From assembly GCA_002432715.1 (NCBI GenBank), contig DJGJ01000058.1, positions 1 to 26,726 of the forward strand: a stretch of DNA of 26,726 nucleotides, written 5' to 3'. Source of the DNA: Sphaerochaeta sp. UBA5849 (GTDB taxonomy: Bacteria > Spirochaetota > Spirochaetia > Sphaerochaetales > Sphaerochaetaceae). This document shows, one piece after another, positions 14,494 through 24,503 of this stretch; within the stretch, counting starts at the first letter, position 1, and each line of letters starts with the position of its first letter. The notes beneath the pieces are model-generated. The model did not search any database and was not told the DNA's origin. It saw only the letters and a program-made list of their open reading frames with translations. Made by a program: the position numbers and the translations under genes.

Positions 14494-16430
14494 ATGGGCA
14501 AGACGCTGACGGAAAAAATTCTGTTTTCACACCTGAAGGAAGGAACGCTTGAGGCAGGGAAACCAATCGGCATCCTTATCGATCAGACACTGACCCAGGA
14601 TGCTACAGGGACCATGGCCTATCTCCAATTCGAAGCTATGGGACTGAACCGGGTGCAGAACGAGCTGGCAGTGAGCTATGTCGACCACAACACCATCCAA
14701 GTCGGCTTTGAAAATGCCGACGACCATCGCTATCTGCAAACCGTTGCAGCAGCCAAGGGAGTCATTTTCTCCCGGCCGGGCAATGGCATCTGCCATCAAG
14801 TGCATCTCGAGCGCTTCGGAAAGCCCGGCAAGACCCTGCTGGGAAGCGACAGCCACACTCCAACCGGAGGCGGCATCGGCATGATCGCCATCGGAGCCGG
14901 AGGGCTCGATGTTGCAGTCGCAATGGCAGGAGGAGCCTTCCATCTCATCAGCCCGAAGGTCATCGAAATCAGGCTCACCGGCAAGCTGCGCCCCTGGGTT
15001 GCTGCAAAGGATGTGATCCTTACCGTTCTTGAACGATACGGGGTGAAAGGCAATGTGAATTGCATTTTCGAATATACCGGCGATGGGGTTGCCACCCTTG
15101 AGGTTCCCGAGCGTTCCACCATCTGCAATATGGGTGCAGAGTGCGGGGTTACCACCAGTATTTTCCCATCCGATGAGAAGACACGTTTCTTCCTCAAAGC
15201 CCAGGGCAGGGAGAAGGATTGGGTTGCCTTGTCCGCTGATGATGATGCCGTCTATGACGGGCTTTTTGAGATTGACCTGTCAAAGCTCGAACCGAAAATG
15301 GCGTGTCCGCACTCACCGGGAAATATCGAAAACGTCTCGAAGCTTGCAGGCAAGCGGGTGGATCAGGTGCTCATCGGGTCTTGCACAAATTCCAGCTATG
15401 CAGATATGAAAAAAGTTGCCGACATTCTGGACGGGCACACGGTTGCCGACCATGTGAGCCTGGGAATAGCCCCCGGCAGCCGTGAGGTCTTCTTGATGCT
15501 CAGCAAGGACGGCTCTCTTACCAAGTTCATCCAAAGCGGTGCACGCATCCTGGAAAGCGCCTGTGGCTTTTGCATCGGCAACCACCAGAGTCCGGGAACC
15601 GATGGGGTGAGCCTGAGGACGAGCAACCGAAATTTTGAAGGCCGGAGCGGAACAAAAAGCGGACAAGTCTATCTGGTCAGCCCGGAAACGGCAGCCTTGG
15701 CGGCCATCACCGGGGTCTTTACCGATCCGCTTTCCGATCATGGAATAAAATACCCCGAGGTTGTTCATCCGACGCAGTTCCTCCTGGATGACTCCATGTT
15801 CATATTCCCTCCAAAAGACGGTTCGAACGTCCAGATTTTCCGAGGGCCCAATATCGGCGATCCTCCCAAAAATACCGCCCTGAAGGATGATTTGGAGGGG
15901 TATGTCACCATCAAGGTGGGAGATAAGATCACCACCGACCACATCATGCCGGCAGGAAGCCGCCTGAAGTATCGTTCGAATATCCCGGTGTATTCCAAAT
16001 ACGTCTTTGAACCGATCGACGAGCATTTCAGCCAGCGATGCATCGAGAATCAGGATCGGGGCAAAGACAACTTCATTGTAGCCGGTGCATCCTATGGACA
16101 GGGTTCCAGCCGAGAGCATGCCGCCATCTGCCCGATGTACCTCGGGGTGAAGGCTGTCATCGCCGTCTCCATCGAGCGCATCCACCAAAACAACCTCTGC
16201 AATTTCGGCATCATCCCGCTGACCTTCGTGAACGAGGAAGATTATGCAAAGTTCGAAGCAAACGATGAACTGTTGTTGGAGAATGTGAAGGAACAGATCA
16301 AAGGACGTGAAGTGGTGCTCAAGAACAAGACAAAGAGCACCGAAATCGTCCTTCGCTGCGATATCACCGACGAACAGCGCAGCATGCTCATCAGCGGCGG
16401 CTTGCTGAACATCCTCAAGGAGAGAAACTG

Positions 16431-16431
<1 letters not shown>
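14494..16431 (+). CDS. acn: Aconitate hydratase (about 640-residue type)
   Basis: 645 residues. Converts citrate to isocitrate via cis-aconitate with a [4Fe-4S] cluster. The three cluster cysteines are visible: GSCTNSS (Cys 297) and ESACGFCIGNHQ (Cys 357 and 360). Also seen are LLGSDSHTPTGGG (116-127) and the C-terminal swivel-domain loop ASYGQGSSREHAA. It is shorter than AcnA or AcnB (about 890 and 865 residues) and matches the shorter single-chain bacterial type. I start at the ATG 14494, 6 nt after AAGGAG; the TTG at 14488 touches that site. The stop overlaps the icd start (TGATG), so the two enzymes of consecutive steps are co-translated. Confidence 0.95.
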
Positions 16432-17651
<1,220 letters not shown>

Positions 17652-17660
<9 letters not shown>

Positions 17661-18317
17661 GGGATAGTAGGAAAAGTCTTCAAGCAGGCCATGGACACCG
17701 TCCATGGCCTGTAGTGTGTCCCGGTCGCTTCCCGGGCTTGCCACCGCCCAGATGCTCCCAATACCTGCACCCTTGGCTGAAAGAATGCCGGCTCTTGTGT
17801 CCTCGAACACGGTACACAAGGCAGGTTCAATGCCCAGGGCTCTGCAAGCATCGAGATAGATATCCGGCTCGGGTTTTCCTTTGCGCACTCCGTCGTCGTA
17901 GATGATCAAGTCCTCGTCGATGATATCGCACAGGCCGAACCAAAGCTTGTAGCGTTCTATGTTGGACTTGCCTGCACTGGTGGCAATGGCCATGGGAACC
18001 CCAAGCGCCTTGGCCCTGGCTGCCAAACCCAAGAAGCCCGGAGCAAGGTGAAGCGGCTGATTGTCCATGCAGATGTGTTGATAGATCAGCTCTTTCTCTT
18101 CACTCAGCCTTTCCAATTCCGCTGTACCGGGCAGATACCCCGACAGGTACGTGATGGTCTCGGCATTGGTTCGACCATTGAGGTAGTGGCTTTCCTCAAG
18201 GGATAATGGTTTTTTCCGGTACTGCATTGAAACGCTGTTCCAGGCTTGTCGATGATACTCGGAATCCCAGAACAGCGTACCATTGAAATCGAAAATCAAG
18301 GCATTATCGGTCCTCAA
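17652..18317 (-). CDS. HAD-superfamily hydrolase, beta-phosphoglucomutase-like, with DxN in motif I
   Basis: About 221 residues from a TTG at 18317 with AAGGTGG upstream; it overlaps the end of citrate synthase by 14 nt, so translation is coupled. The open frame continues to 18440 but is then antisense-free shadow of gltA; a TTG at 18299 is the alternative. Motif I is FDFNGTL (Asp 10, Asn 12) where most HAD phosphatases have DxD; motif II IATSAGKS, motif III KGKPEPDIY, motif IV VFEDTRAGI. A helical cap lies between motifs I and II, as in phosphoglycolate phosphatases and beta-phosphoglucomutases. The Asn replaces the usual acid/base Asp, which should slow phosphatase chemistry or change the substrate. 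Substrate unknown. Confidence 0.85.
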
Positions 18318-19599
18318 GCGGTACCACCTTGCGCACATGGGGGCCGGAGTAGACTTGTCTGGGCCTGCCGATTTTCTGATACGGATCATGTCTCCATTCA
18401 AGCCAGTGGGCGATCCAGCCGGGAAGCCTGCCCATGGCAAACAGCACGGTGAACATCGATTCGGGAATTCCCATGGCGTGGAAAATGATGCCGGTATAGA
18501 AGTCTACATTGGGATAGAGATTGCGTTCAATGAAATACGGGTCCTTCAAGGCCGCCTGCTCAAGTTCGATTGCAATCTGCAGCAGGGGATCGGTCTGGCT
18601 GTCGGCTCCCAATATCTGCTGGCATAAGTTCTTAGCAATCTTTGCCCGGGGGTCGTAGGTCTTGTACACCCTGTGTCCGAATCCATACAACAGGAAGGGT
18701 GTCTCCTTGCTCTTTGCCATCTCAATGACTTTTTCAATGCTCAAGCCCTCGGTGTAAATCTGATTGAGCATCTGCATGACGGCTTGGTTTGCTCCCCCGT
18801 GTTTACTGCCCCACAAGGCGCAACAGCCGGCTGCCACCGAGGCGTACAGGTTTGCTTCACTGCTTGCCACAAGGCGTACTGCACTGGTGGAGCAGTTCTG
18901 TTCATGGTCGGCATGGAGAATCAAAAGGATGTTCAGGGCTTTTACATGTAAAGGATCGGGAACATAGGCATTGACAGGCGTGTGAAACAGCATATTGAGG
19001 AAGTTTTCACAATAGGAGAACTTGTAGGAAGGATCGACGAAATCGAGACCGTTCATCTGACGATAACTGAATGCTGCGATGGTTCTCATTTTTGAAAGCA
19101 GCCGGCTGACGGTGAGGTCGACGTTTTCTTCAGGATCGGCATCCTCAAGTTCGGGATAGAAAGCCGAAAGTGAAGCGACCATGGCCGAGAGAATCGACAT
19201 GGGATGCGCCTCCTGCGGATAATCTCGGAAGAAGTTGCGCATATCCACATGCAGCAGGGAGTGGCGGTTGAGCATTTCCGCATAGGTATGCCGTTGGGCG
19301 AGGGTGGGAAGCTCGCCTTTGATGAGCAGGTACGCAACCTCGACGAAATCGCAATGCTCCACAAGGTCCTCGATATCGTAGCCGCGATAGCGAAGGATGC
19401 CCTGTTCTCCATCCACAAAGCAGATGGAGCTCATGCAGGATCCAGTGTTCACAAAACCGGGGTCATAGGTTATGAACCCGGTCTGCTTGCGCAGGGAGGT
19501 GATATCAATCGATTTTCCTCCCATATTGTCCGTGATGACGGTGAGGTCCACTTCCTTGTCGCCAAGTACAAGCTTGGCAGCTTCTTTCTGAATATCCAT
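18304..19599 (-). CDS. gltA: Citrate synthase
   Basis: 431 residues, near E. coli GltA (427) in length and sequence. Condenses oxaloacetate and acetyl-CoA to citrate. Catalytic residues: His 267 in WGSKHGGAN, His 309 in GFGHRVYKTYDPRA and Asp 366 in NVDFYTGI; also LILHADHEQNCSTSAVR. An N-terminal domain of about 40 residues is present, as in the hexameric Gram-negative type. AAGGAGG lies 7 nt before the ATG. With acn and icd on the facing strand, it completes the route to 2-oxoglutarate; no other citric-acid-cycle genes are in view. The leader on the minus strand contains a bulged stem (about 19638-19660) of unknown meaning. Confidence 0.97.
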   Translation of the reverse strand: MDIQKEAAKLVLGDKEVDLTVITDNMGGKSIDITSLRKQTGFITYDPGFVNTGSCMSSICFVDGEQGILRYRGYDIEDLVEHCDFVEVAYLLIKGELPTLAQRHTYAEMLNRHSLLHVDMRNFFRDYPQEAHPMSILSAMVASLSAFYPELEDADPEENVDLTVSRLLSKMRTIAAFSYRQMNGLDFVDPSYKFSYCENFLNMLFHTPVNAYVPDPLHVKALNILLILHADHEQNCSTSAVRLVASSEANLYASVAAGCCALWGSKHGGANQAVMQMLNQIYTEGLSIEKVIEMAKSKETPFLLYGFGHRVYKTYDPRAKIAKNLCQQILGADSQTDPLLQIAIELEQAALKDPYFIERNLYPNVDFYTGIIFHAMGIPESMFTVLFAMGRLPGWIAHWLEWRHDPYQKIGRPRQVYSGPHVRKVVPLEDR

Positions 19600-19738
19600 A
19601 TACCTGCCTCCTTAAGGGGGTCTGTTGCTTATAGTTTCGAAAATCAGGGAGATTTTTCGGCTTACGGTCACGGACGATGTGTCAAAAATGTACCGTATAT
19701 TCCCGGTTTTGGAAATACAGCGGCCATGAAACCTTTAC

Positions 19739-19767
19739 TTTTCATTTCTGCTTGCTCACTCTATACT
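19739..19767 (+). promoter_or_regulatory. Putative ArsR/SmtB-gene promoter with inverted repeat over the -35
   Basis: TTTTCA (19739-19744), 17 nt, TATACT (19762-19767), ending 6 nt before the ATG at 19774. An inverted repeat ATGAAA (19726-19731)/TTTCAT (19740-19745) overlaps the -35 and is a candidate autoregulatory operator. Confidence 0.4.
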
Positions 19768-19773
19768 GGTTGC

Positions 19774-20100
19774 ATGCATACTACAGACAATTCAACAAAT
19801 GAGATAGTTCTCCCCTTGGAAGAGGAAATCGTGGACATAGCCGATTTCTTCAAAGTCTTCGGCGATCCCACCCGCCTGAAAATCCTCTTCCTCCTCGAAC
19901 AGGGTGAGCGGGGGGTGAATGCCATCAGCGAGGAGCTCGGGATGCAGCAAAGCACCATCAGTCAGCAATTGAAGTTGCTGAGGGCTTGCCGTTTGGTGCG
20001 GTTCCGCAAAGACGGGCGCAATGTCTTGTACCGACTGAACGATGAACATATCCATGACATCCTGGCTTTGGGCATCGAACACTATCAGGAACTGCAGTAG
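19774..20100 (+). CDS. ArsR/SmtB-family metal-responsive repressor
   Basis: 108 residues; winged helix-turn-helix DNA-binding dimer. Core: VFGDPTRLKILFLLEQGE, recognition helix QQSTISQQLKLLRACRLV and wing RKDGRNVLYRL. The C-terminal helix reads ND-E-H-IHDILALGIE-H-YQ-E: Asp 90, His 92, His 103 and Glu 106 have the D-x-H-x10-H-x2-E spacing of the alpha-5 zinc site of SmtB. The alpha-3 cysteine site of arsenic/cadmium sensors is absent. A zinc (or cobalt/nickel) sensor is therefore likely. The frame is open far upstream but that part is antisense to gltA. No Shine-Dalgarno; the -10 is 6 nt before the ATG. No metal transporter gene is adjacent, so its target is unknown. Confidence 0.88.
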   Translation: MHTTDNSTNEIVLPLEEEIVDIADFFKVFGDPTRLKILFLLEQGERGVNAISEELGMQQSTISQQLKLLRACRLVRFRKDGRNVLYRLNDEHIHDILALGIEHYQELQ

Positions 20101-20115
20101 AGGGCAGCCTTCGGA

Positions 20116-20586
20116 TCAATAGAGTTCTTTCTCCAGGGCGGCATACTCTTCAAAGAGGGGAAGGCAGGCTTGTCGATTGCTTGGATGCAGCGCAAGGACG
20201 GAAGCATCACTGCATCCTGCTTTGATGTACCGATAGATGAAATCATCGCGGAATCCGATGGCTTGGGCGTCCTGCGGGGTGCATCCATAATACACTTCCT
20301 TGATGTTCGCCCAAATGCAGGCTGACAGGCACATGGGGCAGGGGTAACAGGTGGTATAGAGTATGCAACCGCTCAGGTCGTGGGTTCCTTTCTTCTTGCA
20401 GGCCTGCCTGATTACATTCACCTCGGCATGGGCCGTAGGATCGTTGCTGCCCAAAACCGTGTTGGAGTCAACAAACACTTCGCCCAGATGATCCACCAAC
20501 AAGGCGCCAAAGGGCCCTCCCAGGTTTTGATGCATCGTCTCACGTGCTTTCTCTACTGCTTGCACCAAGTATGCCCTGTCATCCAT
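20116..20586 (-). CDS. guaD: Nucleobase deaminase, guanine deaminase (GuaD)-like
   Basis: 156 residues, the same length as B. subtilis GuaD. Zinc-dependent deaminase of the cytidine deaminase fold: GGPFGALLV (23-31), SNDPTAHAEVNVIRQA with the catalytic His-Ala-Glu (53-55), and the zinc cysteines in TTCYPCPMCLSAC (Cys 83 and 86). The GGPFGA and SNDPTAHAEV motifs and the FRDDFIYRYI segment match GuaD better than the tRNA adenosine deaminase TadA. It would convert guanine to xanthine in purine salvage. GAGGAG lies 5 nt before the ATG and an extended -10 further upstream. Monocistronic; 15 nt separate it from the convergent ArsR gene. Confidence 0.82.
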   Translation of the reverse strand: MDDRAYLVQAVEKARETMHQNLGGPFGALLVDHLGEVFVDSNTVLGSNDPTAHAEVNVIRQACKKKGTHDLSGCILYTTCYPCPMCLSACIWANIKEVYYGCTPQDAQAIGFRDDFIYRYIKAGCSDASVLALHPSNRQACLPLFEEYAALEKELY

Positions 20587-20605
20587 GACTACTCCTCACC
20601 ATCCT

Positions 20606-20614
20606 ATTGTAGCA
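20606..20614 (-). promoter_or_regulatory. Extended -10 element of the deaminase gene
   Basis: On the minus strand, TGC followed by TACAAT, about 20 nt before the ATG at 20586. No clear -35, as is common with extended -10 promoters. Confidence 0.35.
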
Positions 20615-20640
20615 TGCAAAAATTCAGTCGGTCCAGGAAA

Positions 20641-20661
20641 GCCGCCTCCATCGGAGGCGGC
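20641..20661 (-). terminator. Terminator hairpin of argG
   Basis: A perfect 9-bp stem (GCCGCCTCC, loop of 3, GGAGGCGGC) followed on the minus strand by TTTCC, 8 nt after the argG stop. The T-run is short, so termination may be partial. Confidence 0.65.
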
Positions 20662-20668
20662 CCGCTGC

Positions 20669-21892
20669 TTACTGTGCATCCCGTTTGGCGCTTGCCATAA
20701 GCCTGATGGCGTTGATGTTGATGAATCCCTTGCAATCCACCGGCTGGTACCCTCCTGCCTTGTCCATGGACCCGAGCGCCTCATTGTAGAGGGAGACAGG
20801 GCTTGAGACCCCGGCGAAAATGACATTGCCTTTGTAGAGAACAACCTTGCTGGTGCCGGTGACGTTCTTCTGGCTCTGTTCGAAGGCGGCAGTGAGCATC
20901 TCAAACTCCGGGGCCCCCCAATAGCCGTTGTAAATAAGCTCGGCGTACTTGGGCATCAGCGAATCACGCAGGTGCATCACTTCCTTGTCCATGGTGATGC
21001 CCTCCAGGTTGTGGTGTGCCTTCCAAAGGATCTCACAGCCCGGTGTCTCGTATACGCCACGGCTCTTGATGCCGATATAGCGGTTCTCCACCATATCCAC
21101 CCGGCCTATGGCATTATCGTGGCCGAGCTTGTTCAGATACAGAATCATCTGCAGCGGATCGGTGACACATGTGTGATCCTCTTCATCGGATACAGAGACG
21201 GGAATGCCGTCCTTGAACTCGATCTTCAGCAGGGTTTCCTTGTCGGCAGCCTTTTGGGGGCTGAGTGTCAGGCTGAATACGTCCTCTTCGCACCGCTTTG
21301 AGGGATCTTCCAGAATACCTGCCTCATGACTGATATGGATCAGGTTCTCATCCTCGCTGTACGGCTTCTTGGTCGATGCCTTGATGGGAATGCCATACTT
21401 TTGGGCATAGGCGATCATATCGCTTCTTCCCTCGAACTGGGAAAGCCATTCGGGATCCTTCCAGGGGCTGATTATTTTCACTTCAGGCATGTTCATGTAG
21501 TAGCCGAACTCAAAACGAACTTGGTCGTTTCCCTTTCCGGTTGCCCCGTGTGCCACATAGACGGTGCCTTCCTTGCGGGCGATTTCAATCTGGCGCTTGG
21601 CGATGATCGGCCTGGCCAGCGAGGTTCCCAGCATATAGGTGCCTTCATAGATGGTATTTGCCTTCAATGCAGGGAATATGTAATCGGTTACCAGAGCCTT
21701 GCGCAGGTCCTCAACATAGACTTTGGATGCACCGGTAGCCAATGCTTTTTTCTCGATGGCGGCAAAATCCTCGTTCTGTCCGACGTTCGCAACATAGGCG
21801 ATGACATCGAAGCCCTTGTTGGCCAGCCACTTGAGGATTACGGAGGTATCGAGTCCTCCGCTATACGCAAGAATGATTTTTTCCTTGTTCAT
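20669..21892 (-). CDS. argG: Argininosuccinate synthase
   Basis: 407 residues, normal for the family. Joins citrulline and aspartate with ATP in arginine synthesis. ATP-pyrophosphatase loop AYSGGLDTS (9-17), VAHGATGKGNDQVRFE, SPWKDPEW, DLNLIHISHEAG-like EDENLIHISHEAGILEDP, and NRYIGIKSRGVYETPG. AGGGAGA lies 6 nt before the ATG. argH does not follow: a hairpin ends the unit. The upstream region has a good promoter (TTGTCA-17-TACACT) and two palindromes resembling ArgR boxes, related to those in front of the amino-acid transporter genes at 9.2-12.7 kb. Confidence 0.97.
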   Translation of the reverse strand: MNKEKIILAYSGGLDTSVILKWLANKGFDVIAYVANVGQNEDFAAIEKKALATGASKVYVEDLRKALVTDYIFPALKANTIYEGTYMLGTSLARPIIAKRQIEIARKEGTVYVAHGATGKGNDQVRFEFGYYMNMPEVKIISPWKDPEWLSQFEGRSDMIAYAQKYGIPIKASTKKPYSEDENLIHISHEAGILEDPSKRCEEDVFSLTLSPQKAADKETLLKIEFKDGIPVSVSDEEDHTCVTDPLQMILYLNKLGHDNAIGRVDMVENRYIGIKSRGVYETPGCEILWKAHHNLEGITMDKEVMHLRDSLMPKYAELIYNGYWGAPEFEMLTAAFEQSQKNVTGTSKVVLYKGNVIFAGVSSPVSLYNEALGSMDKAGGYQPVDCKGFININAIRLMASAKRDAQ

Positions 21893-21929
21893 GCTATTTC
21901 TCCCTGCTCGGTAAGTTCAATCTGGAAGC

Positions 21930-21980
21930 AGTGTAGTAAAGAGTACCAAGAATGACAAGAGGTTTTTGCATAAATATTCT
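21930..21980 (-). promoter_or_regulatory. argG promoter with upstream ArgR-like box
   Basis: On the minus strand, TTGTCA (21958-21953), 17 nt, TACACT (21935-21930). A box TGCATAAATATTCT (21967-21980, plus strand; one mismatch to TGNATA-NN-TATNCA) lies 8 nt upstream of the -35, against 7 nt for the upstream box of the three transporter promoters. Confidence 0.6.
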
Positions 21981-22028
21981 ATATAATCAAGGAATATGCA
22001 GAAAAAACAAAATAACAGGGAATAATGA

Positions 22029-22042
22029 TGAATGAATATTCA
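22029..22042. promoter_or_regulatory. Distal ArgR-like palindrome between argG and the ABC exporter
   Basis: TGAATGAATATTCA fits the classical ARG-box arms TGAAT-N4-ATTCA and is centred 62 bp (about six helical turns) from the argG-proximal box. It could act on argG by looping or on the divergent exporter promoter at 22076. Confidence 0.5.
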
Positions 22043-22075
22043 TAAAAACTAATTCGAAAAATATCGAAATAGAAC

Positions 22076-22104
22076 TTGTCAAATGTACGGTTCCCTTCTA
22101 TACT
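22076..22104 (+). promoter_or_regulatory. Promoter of the ABC exporter pair (leaderless)
   Basis: TTGTCA (22076-22081), 17 nt, TATACT (22099-22104), 6 nt before the ATG at 22111. No Shine-Dalgarno between. Strong hexamers with ideal spacing put the transcription start at the start codon. Confidence 0.6.
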
Positions 22105-22110
22105 GCACTC

Positions 22111-22851
22111 ATGTTGGAATGCAAAAATCTCTATAAACGATATGGCAATCAGAAGAAGAATGCAGTGGATAATCTCTCTCTTTGTGTTGAAAGCGGGCAG
22201 ATTTTCGGTTTTCTCGGTCCGAATGGGGCAGGGAAAAGCACTACGATCAAAATGTTGGTCGGACTTTTGAAACCCGACCAGGGGACGATCCTCTTTGACG
22301 GGAAAAACAGCGGCAGCGATGCCCTCGCGTACAAGCAGGATATCGGTTATGTTCCCGACGAGCCGGTCTTCTATGAGCGGATGACTGCCTTGGAACACCT
22401 TGCGTTCATAGCGGACATCTATGAGATTGATCGGCATGAACGAAAAAACCGCATCGACGAACTGGCAAAGAGGCTGCTGCTCTCCGATGTACTTTCCGAT
22501 CAGATTTCCAGTTACTCACACGGCATGAAGCAAAAGCTTTCGGTTATCGCCGCCTTGCTGCCTTCTCCCAAGCTTCTTATCCTGGATGAACCGATGGTAG
22601 GCCTCGATCCGAAAGCCTCGTTCATTCTCAAGCAGTTGCTCAAGGAGTATGCAAAGGCGGGCAACACCGTGTTTTTTTCCACTCACGTGTTGGAGGTTGC
22701 CCAGCAACTCTGCGATACGCTGGGAATCATCAAGGAGGGAAAGCTGCTATACAGCGGGAGCTTCGAGCAGCTGCAGGCAAACAAGGGGGAGGGGACCGAG
22801 AACTTGGAGCAACTCTTCCTGGAGTTGACCGAAGAAGGAACACCCTCATGA
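22111..22851 (+). CDS. ABC-2-type exporter, ATP-binding subunit
   Basis: 246 residues. Walker A GPNGAGKST (36-44), signature YSHGMKQKL (135-143) in place of LSGGQ, as is usual in the BcrA/CcmA-like export class, Walker B LLILDEPMVGLDP (155-167) and H-loop His 192 in FFSTHVLE. Couples ATP hydrolysis to the membrane protein encoded by the next gene, whose ATG overlaps this stop (ATGA). The substrate cannot be told from sequence; drug, peptide or lipid export are all possible. Begins directly at its predicted transcription start. Confidence 0.93.
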   Translation: MLECKNLYKRYGNQKKNAVDNLSLCVESGQIFGFLGPNGAGKSTTIKMLVGLLKPDQGTILFDGKNSGSDALAYKQDIGYVPDEPVFYERMTALEHLAFIADIYEIDRHERKNRIDELAKRLLLSDVLSDQISSYSHGMKQKLSVIAALLPSPKLLILDEPMVGLDPKASFILKQLLKEYAKAGNTVFFSTHVLEVAQQLCDTLGIIKEGKLLYSGSFEQLQANKGEGTENLEQLFLELTEEGTPS

Positions 22852-24503
22852 ACTGGAAAACCATACGCTTGTTGGTACAAGCATATTGGCTTGGAAACAA
22901 GCCCATCACCAGCGCCCTCGAGCGGTTGAGTTTTAAAAGAAAAGGCAGCAGGTCCCCTCTGCTCACGGCTTTGATAGCTTTGATGCTCATAATCATGTTC
23001 ATCTACTTCTCGTTGCTCCTTGGCCTGAACTACTATAGTTACCAGACGCTGGGCATATTGGTTGAAGAGCCGCTTTTGGGGTTGTTTGTCGCATCCGCCT
23101 TATCCTTCATTGTTTTGCTGTTGTTCAGCTTCACCTCCATCCATGATTTTCTCTATACCGCAAAGGACATCCTTTTGGTGCGAACCCTGAAGGTGGGGGA
23201 TGCCTCCACCGCAATAAGCCGCTTGATTCTTCTCTATCTGCATTATGCACCGCTCTACTGGTTTTTAACCCTTCCTGCACTGGTGGTGGGCGTATTCATC
23301 CAGGGCTTCTCCCTATACTACGTACTTGCTTCTCTTCCCTATCTGCTTCTCGGCCCGATGCTTCCGCTCTGCTGCTCGGTTCTCTTTGCAATCGCAATCA
23401 TCCGTGCAAGCAGAGGCAAGCGATTCCGGTTTCTTGAAGAGACGGCCCCCATGGTCTTGATGGTCCTTTTCATCGTGGGCCTCAGTGCCGCTTTTACCAG
23501 AAATCTCGGCCAGGACTCCCTGCTGGACTTTCAATACGAGTCCATGATGGTCACCTTGGCTCCGATTCTAAAAACCCTGCAGAAGCAATTGCCGCTGTTC
23601 AGCTTGCAGGCAGCACAGCTATTTTCAGGCTCCTCGGTATTGTTGGTGACCGCCATCAACGGAGCTGTGCTGCTGGTGACCTGCTTGGTGGTGGTCCGCA
23701 CCTATCAGACAAATCTCTCGAAACTATTGAGCAACCAAAGTACGCGCAGCCGCCGTCGAAAGGAAATTGCATTCAAGGCGAACAGCCAGATGGCCGCATT
23801 GTTCAAACGGGAACTGGTAGTCATCAGGTCGAATTCCAGCTTTCTTTTCGAACTCGTGGGAGAACTTTTCATCCCTGTCATCCTGATACTCGTCTATATG
23901 CTGACCGGGGTGATGGATGAGATGGCTGGTATGGCCGAGGTCCTTACAGCTTTTCCTTTTTTTGAGCAGTTGGTGTTTTTGACCATGCTGTTGGTGGCCA
24001 ATCTTGGAATGCTCAGCTCCACAAGCGTCTCCAGACAGGGCCGGATGTTCGTTTTTGACCGACTCTATCCTGTACCGGCAAGTGTATACGTACAGGCAAA
24101 GCTGCTCTTTCACTTCTGTCTGGTGGGAATTCCGAATCTGATATACCTGAGCCTGTCCCTCTCGTTTTTCAAGGTGAGCCTGTTTCACCTTGTTTGGATG
24201 GCTCCGCTCTCCCTCTGCTTGATCCTTTTGGCCGCTACACTGCATCTTTGCATCGATTACCATAATCCAAAGCTCGATTGGACTTTGGCGCAGCAGGCTA
24301 TGAAGAGCAACACCAACGGCTTGATCGGGCTGGGACTCTCCTTTGTCTTGGAAGTGGTGGCGGCGGGTTTCTTGATTCTCCCTGTCCTGCTCGATCTTCC
24401 GTTCATCTATTTTGCGGCAATCCTGTTTGTGCTTGCCCTCTTCGTGTTGCGCCATGCCTATCGGCTTGCCGTCAACTTGGCCGATCAAGCACTCTCAAGG
24501 TAG
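22848..24503 (+). CDS. ABC-2-type exporter, membrane subunit
   Basis: 551 residues with roughly 12 hydrophobic segments in two clusters (about 45-265 and 330-545), separated by a basic stretch (STRSRRRKEIAFKANSQM, about 297-314). This is twice the usual size of a six-helix ABC-2 permease, so it may act as a single chain carrying both halves, or as an EcsB-like variant. I do not recognise a characterised family. Co-translated with the ATPase. Its 3' end overlaps the convergent HAD gene by 19 nt. Long antisense frames inside it are shadows. Confidence 0.87.
   Translation: MNWKTIRLLVQAYWLGNKPITSALERLSFKRKGSRSPLLTALIALMLIIMFIYFSLLLGLNYYSYQTLGILVEEPLLGLFVASALSFIVLLLFSFTSIHDFLYTAKDILLVRTLKVGDASTAISRLILLYLHYAPLYWFLTLPALVVGVFIQGFSLYYVLASLPYLLLGPMLPLCCSVLFAIAIIRASRGKRFRFLEETAPMVLMVLFIVGLSAAFTRNLGQDSLLDFQYESMMVTLAPILKTLQKQLPLFSLQAAQLFSGSSVLLVTAINGAVLLVTCLVVVRTYQTNLSKLLSNQSTRSRRRKEIAFKANSQMAALFKRELVVIRSNSSFLFELVGELFIPVILILVYMLTGVMDEMAGMAEVLTAFPFFEQLVFLTMLLVANLGMLSSTSVSRQGRMFVFDRLYPVPASVYVQAKLLFHFCLVGIPNLIYLSLSLSFFKVSLFHLVWMAPLSLCLILLAATLHLCIDYHNPKLDWTLAQQAMKSNTNGLIGLGLSFVLEVVAAGFLILPVLLDLPFIYFAAILFVLALFVLRHAYRLAVNLADQALSR

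Noticed and set aside
15313..16188. 291-residue minus-strand frame
   Set aside because: Antisense shadow of aconitase.
19638..19660. Possible riboswitch-like stem in the gltA leader
   Set aside because: Only one short bulged stem is present, with no conserved aptamer pattern I recognise; reported only as a remark under gltA.
19726..19773. Upstream in-frame start for the ArsR gene giving a lipoprotein-like signal (MKPLLFIS then LYTGC)
   Set aside because: An ArsR repressor acts in the cytoplasm; the segment contains the promoter (TATACT at 19762-19767) and has no ribosome-binding site. The lipobox resemblance is chance.
19204..19773. Long plus-strand frame continuing upstream of the ArsR gene
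   Set aside because: It is antisense to gltA, whose sequence fully explains it.
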